Assembly (NCBI GenBank): GCA_019417865.1
Contig: DYCW01000023.1
Span: forward strand, 1-7,373
Direction of reading: 5' to 3'
Length of the DNA: 7,373 nucleotides
From: Ruminococcus sp.
Lineage (GTDB): Bacteria > Bacillota > Clostridia > Oscillospirales > Ruminococcaceae
Shown: piece by piece, positions 5,507 through 7,373 of the stretch
Layout of the letters: the number at the start of each line of letters is the position of its first letter
Numbering within the stretch: the stretch's first letter is position 1
Translations under genes and position numbers: made by a program
Notes under the pieces: model-generated
What the model was told of the DNA's origin: nothing
Seen by the model: the letters and a program-made list of their open reading frames with translations, nothing else
Databases searched by the model: none

Positions 5507-6262
5507 TTAGCCAAGAATGTAGTAGGCACCATCTTTTTCTACCATCATCAGGTCATAACCTTCCATAACAGTCTTTTCTTCACCGCCGTCTACCGTTCCC
5601 TTCATGGTAAAGGCAACAACCAATGCATTGTCTACATCTTTCTTTACTTCATCCGTAAAGCCCTCGCCTAGCAGCTCCTCATAGATATGCAGGTACTGTG
5701 TCGGCAGGTCTTCCGTTGCTTCGGTTTCCCCTTCGCTGTTGGTGGTTGCTTCTACGCCCTCTGTCGTAGATGGTCTAACAGAAACGCCAGTAATCACCAA
5801 ATTGTCGCCGCCTGCATTGTCCAGCAGGGTTTGATGCATTTGCTCCATTGTCGTTTCCATACCATAATCGTAATTGTCCTGCAACCAGCTGTTGTAGACA
5901 TTGTAATAGTAATCATACAAAGTTGCTTTATAAGCTTCAAAGTCCTGCTCTTCAATGGCTGTAAAATATGCCTTGATGACATCTGCACAGGCTTGTTCCA
6001 CGCCTTCTTCTGCTTCTACCTCATACGTACCGTATACAACATCTGCCTGGCTGCTGCTATCCGCATCGGTGCTATCTGCAGCAGAAGCGTCCGCATCTGT
6101 CACTGCTGCGTCCGTTTCTGCTGTGCTGCTCTCATCTGCTGCTGTTGTTTCAGCTTCGCTGCTCTGCGAACTGTCTTCTTCTGTGCCGCCGCAGGCTGTC
6201 AAGGATCCTATCATCGCCACAGCAAATACACCGCACAAAATGGCTTCCCAACTTCTTTTCAT
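5507..6262 (-). CDS. Secreted lipoprotein of unknown function
   Basis: A 251-residue predicted lipoprotein. Residues 1-23 are a signal peptide (basic KR, hydrophobic ILCGVFAVAMIGSL), with lipobox LTAC and the lipidated Cys24. Residues 25-75 form a low-complexity linker almost entirely of Ser, Ala, Thr, Asp and Glu, a typical spacer through the cell wall. The folded part is 76-251: an alpha-helical VEQACADVIKAYFTAIEEQDFEAYKATLYDYYY (88-120), a Tyr-rich segment, then beta-rich DNALVVAFTMKGTVDGGEEKTVMEGYDLMMVEKDGAYYIL (211-250). The helix-then-curved-sheet pattern with a final DGAYYIL strand recalls NTF2/SnoaL-like lipoproteins, but I do not recognise a named family. The SD is weak (AAGGTAGG, about 10-12 nt before ATG 6262). 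It has its own terminator and candidate promoter, so is probably monocistronic. Confidence 0.82.
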   Translation of the reverse strand: MKRSWEAILCGVFAVAMIGSLTACGGTEEDSSQSSEAETTAADESSTAETDAAVTDADASAADSTDADSSSQADVVYGTYEVEAEEGVEQACADVIKAYFTAIEEQDFEAYKATLYDYYYNVYNSWLQDNYDYGMETTMEQMHQTLLDNAGGDNLVITGVSVRPSTTEGVEATTNSEGETEATEDLPTQYLHIYEELLGEGFTDEVKKDVDNALVVAFTMKGTVDGGEEKTVMEGYDLMMVEKDGAYYILG

Positions 6263-6285
6263 CTATTTATAACCTACCTTTTTTC

Positions 6286-6302
6286 GCCGTTATCATAACG
6301 GC
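6286..6302. promoter_or_regulatory. 17-bp perfect palindrome before the lipoprotein gene (operator or mRNA hairpin)
   Basis: GCCGTTATCATAACGGC is fully symmetric: two 8-bp arms around one central base. It lies 24 nt upstream of the lipoprotein ATG, between its candidate promoter and its SD. The form fits a dimeric repressor site placed downstream of a promoter. As RNA it would be a 7-bp hairpin with a 3-nt loop just in front of the SD. There is no T-run on either side, so it is not a terminator. Confidence 0.5.
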
Positions 6303-6322
6303 ATAACCTTACAGCAGCCTCC

Positions 6323-6352
6323 ATTCTATTTTTCGGTGACTGCAAACGTCAT
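6323..6352 (-). promoter_or_regulatory. Candidate sigma-A promoter of the lipoprotein gene
   Basis: On the - strand ATGACG (6352-6347) and TAGAAT (6328-6323) are 18 nt apart, matching the consensus at 4 of 6 and 5 of 6 positions. The start of transcription would be near 6316, so the palindrome at 6286-6302 would lie in the early transcribed region. This is the best candidate I see in the gap, but only a moderate match. Confidence 0.35.
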
Positions 6353-6441
6353 TTTTATACAGTTTCTCTTCTCTATCTCTCTAATTAACATGCATTGCAT
6401 CGACATTGGTCCAGAAACCATGCCGCTGCACGCATGTCCTG

Positions 6442-6582
6442 TCATTTTACTGATCCGTAAGATACCCTCAATTGTTTGACATGATCCATCATGTCTGCCG
6501 TTTCCGCCTGTTTTTTTCTTGCAGCGGTCAACGGTTTTCGGCTTTGCAGTGCAAAATAATGGGCTACATCTTGCAAAACCAT
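6442..6582 (-). CDS. Candidate small protein (46 residues), unrecognised
   Basis: The only reasonable coding candidate in the 471-nt gap 6263-6733. It starts at ATG 6582 with AAGGAAAG about 7-14 nt upstream and encodes 46 residues beginning MVLQDVAHYFALQSRK. The product is basic in the middle (RKPLTAARKK), has no signal peptide or membrane segment and matches nothing I recognise. A 27-residue frame starting MKAVLIESACM (6677-6594) ends 11 nt before this start, its stop overlapping the SD, so the two could be coupled or could be remnants of a broken gene. Its 3' part contains the palindrome 6478-6495. Without conservation data it may be chance. Confidence 0.25.
   Translation of the reverse strand: MVLQDVAHYFALQSRKPLTAARKKQAETADMMDHVKQLRVSYGSVK
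6478..6495. promoter_or_regulatory. 18-bp perfect palindrome in the intergenic region
   Basis: GACATGAT (6478-6485), centre CC, ATCATGTC (6488-6495): two perfect 8-bp arms. The size and symmetry suit a DNA-binding protein dimer. Its sequence differs from the palindrome at 6286-6302. It lies about 130 nt upstream of the candidate lipoprotein promoter. No T-run follows, so it is not a terminator. Role unknown. Confidence 0.4.
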
Positions 6583-6616
6583 TTTTTCTTTCCTTAACCT
6601 ACGCCTTCCAATCTGC

Positions 6617-6649
6617 TAAAAGGTATGGCTTTTTCGTATGCCGCCATAC
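6617..6649 (-). terminator. Weak terminator or switching hairpin after the LRR lipoprotein gene
   Basis: On the - strand GTATGGC (6649-6643) pairs with GCCATAC (6629-6623) and is followed by CTTTT. The same 5' arm can instead pair as GTATG (6649-6645) with CATAC (6640-6636) around GCGG. It lies 85 nt after the LRR gene stop. The short T-run makes it a weak terminator at best. No better terminator is seen for that gene. Confidence 0.25.
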
Positions 6650-6733
6650 AGGCACTCTCTATCAAGACCGCTTTCATGACTTTCTGCCACACAACATTCA
6701 GGGACTGTCAGCAGCAGGGATCACAAGACTGCC

Positions 6734-7358
6734 TTAGGAAAGTGGCTTAGTCGCAACGCCATTTTCGTCTGCCCACGCTGCAACTTTGGAATCCTTCGGG
6801 CAGGTAATGGTCAAACCAGACGGAATTTCGCTGGTGTCCATCCACCAGTTTGCAAATTCCACTGTACTGCTTGCAATCGTTAAATCCTCCAGTGCAGCAC
6901 AGCCGGTAAAGGCCTCTTCCATAATTTCTGTTACGCTTGCTGGAATTTCCAGTGTGGTCAACGAAGTGCAGCTGATAAATGCACCTCTGCGAATCGTACC
7001 AACGGTATCCGGAATGACAATCGTTGTCAGATTGCTGCAATCGCTGAAGGCACTTTCACCAATGGTAATCAATCCATTCGGCAGCGTAATACTCTTAATA
7101 TCCGGATTGGCTTCAAACGCATGGTCTGCAATCGCAGTTACCACATAGCCGTCAATGGTGCCCGGCACCGTCAGGTCTGTATCTGAACCGGTGTAGCCAG
7201 AAACGGAAATCGTACCGTCATCGTTCATAATATACGCATAATCAGTGGTGACGGCTTCTGTCGAGCCTTCTTCCATGACAGCAGACGCAATATTGGACAA
7301 ATCCACAGAAGACTCCGAGGACTCTTCTTCTGACGAATTACAGCCGGTAAAACTGAAC
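6734..7358 (-). CDS. BspA-like leucine-rich-repeat lipoprotein, N-terminus cut off
   Basis: The C-terminal part of a surface lipoprotein with BspA/LRR_5-type leucine-rich repeats, a class found on gut Firmicutes and Bacteroidetes and linked to adhesion or protein-protein contacts. A lipobox-like FTGC is encoded with its Cys at 7342-7340, followed by an acidic serine linker (NSSEEESSESS). About 202 residues remain after that Cys. A short beta segment (YAYIMNDDGTISVSGY) precedes three to four repeats of about 23 residues, each with an F-x-x-C/N-x-x-L/I-x-x-I-x-I-P pattern: AIADHAFEANPDIKSITLP, IGESAFSDCSNLTTIVIP, IRRGAFISCTSLTTLEIP, IMEEAFTGCAAL. The end, TITCPKDSKVAAWADENG, is the usual LRR_5 cap. 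The signal peptide lies beyond the window. A GTG at 7306 gives an ORF start but is not the true one. Confidence 0.85.
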
Positions 7359-7373
7359 CTGTCTCTTATACAC
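7359..7373. other. Sequencing-adapter residue (Tn5/Nextera mosaic end)
   Basis: The last 15 bases, CTGTCTCTTATACAC, are identical to the first 15 bases of the 19-bp Tn5 mosaic-end sequence used in Nextera/tagmentation libraries. They sit at the very end of the window and interrupt the signal-peptide region of the LRR lipoprotein, where translation turns from FSFTGC-type lipoprotein sequence into charged residues. I read this as untrimmed adapter at a contig end, not genome. Confidence 0.93.

Noticed and set aside
6055..6190. Short-period repeat appearance of the lipoprotein linker DNA
   Set aside because: It reflects biased codons for a Ser/Ala/Asp/Thr/Glu spacer; no regular unit or array is seen.
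5687..6298. 203-codon open frame on the + strand
   Set aside because: It is antisense to the lipoprotein gene; the Cys-rich translation comes from the GCA/TCA-type codons of the acidic linker on the other strand.
6519..6737. 72-codon open frame on the + strand in the intergenic gap
   Set aside because: It begins at TTG after a T-tract with no SD and overlaps the LRR gene stop; the - strand small ORF has a better start signal.
7359..7373. End of a genuine Tn5-like transposon
   Set aside because: No transposase or IS50 sequence is present, the match stops at the contig edge, and a tagmentation adapter explains it fully.

Overview
The window looks like a contig end from a low-to-mid GC, endospore-forming Clostridia (Firmicutes). 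A Ruminococcus/Oscillospiraceae-type gut bacterium is my best guess. The grounds are the yabP-yabQ-divIC-S1 gene order typical of spore-forming Firmicutes, a folate ECF S-component behind a THF riboswitch, strong SD sequences, consensus sigma-A promoters and BspA-like leucine-rich-repeat lipoproteins. The genus assignment is inference. I see no tRNA, rRNA, CRISPR array, transposase or phage gene.

Layout. Positions 1-127 hold no complete gene: a repeat-like fragment, small hairpins and a possible sigma-E promoter. From 128 to 1825 on the + strand lies the cluster yabP, yabQ (overlapping by ATGA), divIC (overlapping the yabQ 3' end by 125 nt and with its own consensus-like sigma-A promoter inside yabQ) and an S1-domain RNA-binding protein of the YabR type. 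Positions 1826-2069 hold a second copy of the repeat-like element and a perfect 16-bp terminator stem. Everything further right is on the - strand. A folate-family ECF transporter S-component (2070-2696) has a tetrahydrofolate riboswitch about 70 nt upstream of its start and a hairpin able to mask its Shine-Dalgarno sequence. The serine-biosynthesis operon serC-serA (5258 down to 2980) is driven by a near-perfect sigma-A promoter and followed by a terminator-like structure. A secreted lipoprotein of unknown function (6262 down to 5507) has its own terminator. A 471-nt intergenic region carries two perfect palindromes and two weak small-ORF candidates. Last is the C-terminal part of a BspA-like LRR lipoprotein, cut by the window end.

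How the genes fit together. serC and serA make phosphoserine from 3-phosphoglycerate. Serine then supplies one-carbon units to tetrahydrofolate through GlyA (not in this window), and the next gene downstream imports folate under THF-riboswitch control, so serine/C1/folate metabolism is physically adjacent here. The left-hand cluster combines mother-cell sporulation genes (yabP, yabQ) with a vegetative division gene (divIC), which explains the internal promoter.

The last 15 bases (7359-7373) exactly match the Tn5/Nextera mosaic-end adapter, so the right edge is a library artefact and genomic sequence should be trusted only to about 7358. I found no clearly new multi-gene system. The most useful leads are the adapter, the riboswitch with its SD-masking hairpin, the divIC promoter inside yabQ, the palindromes at 6286-6302 and 6478-6495, and the repeat-like element at both ends of the yabP-S1 cluster.
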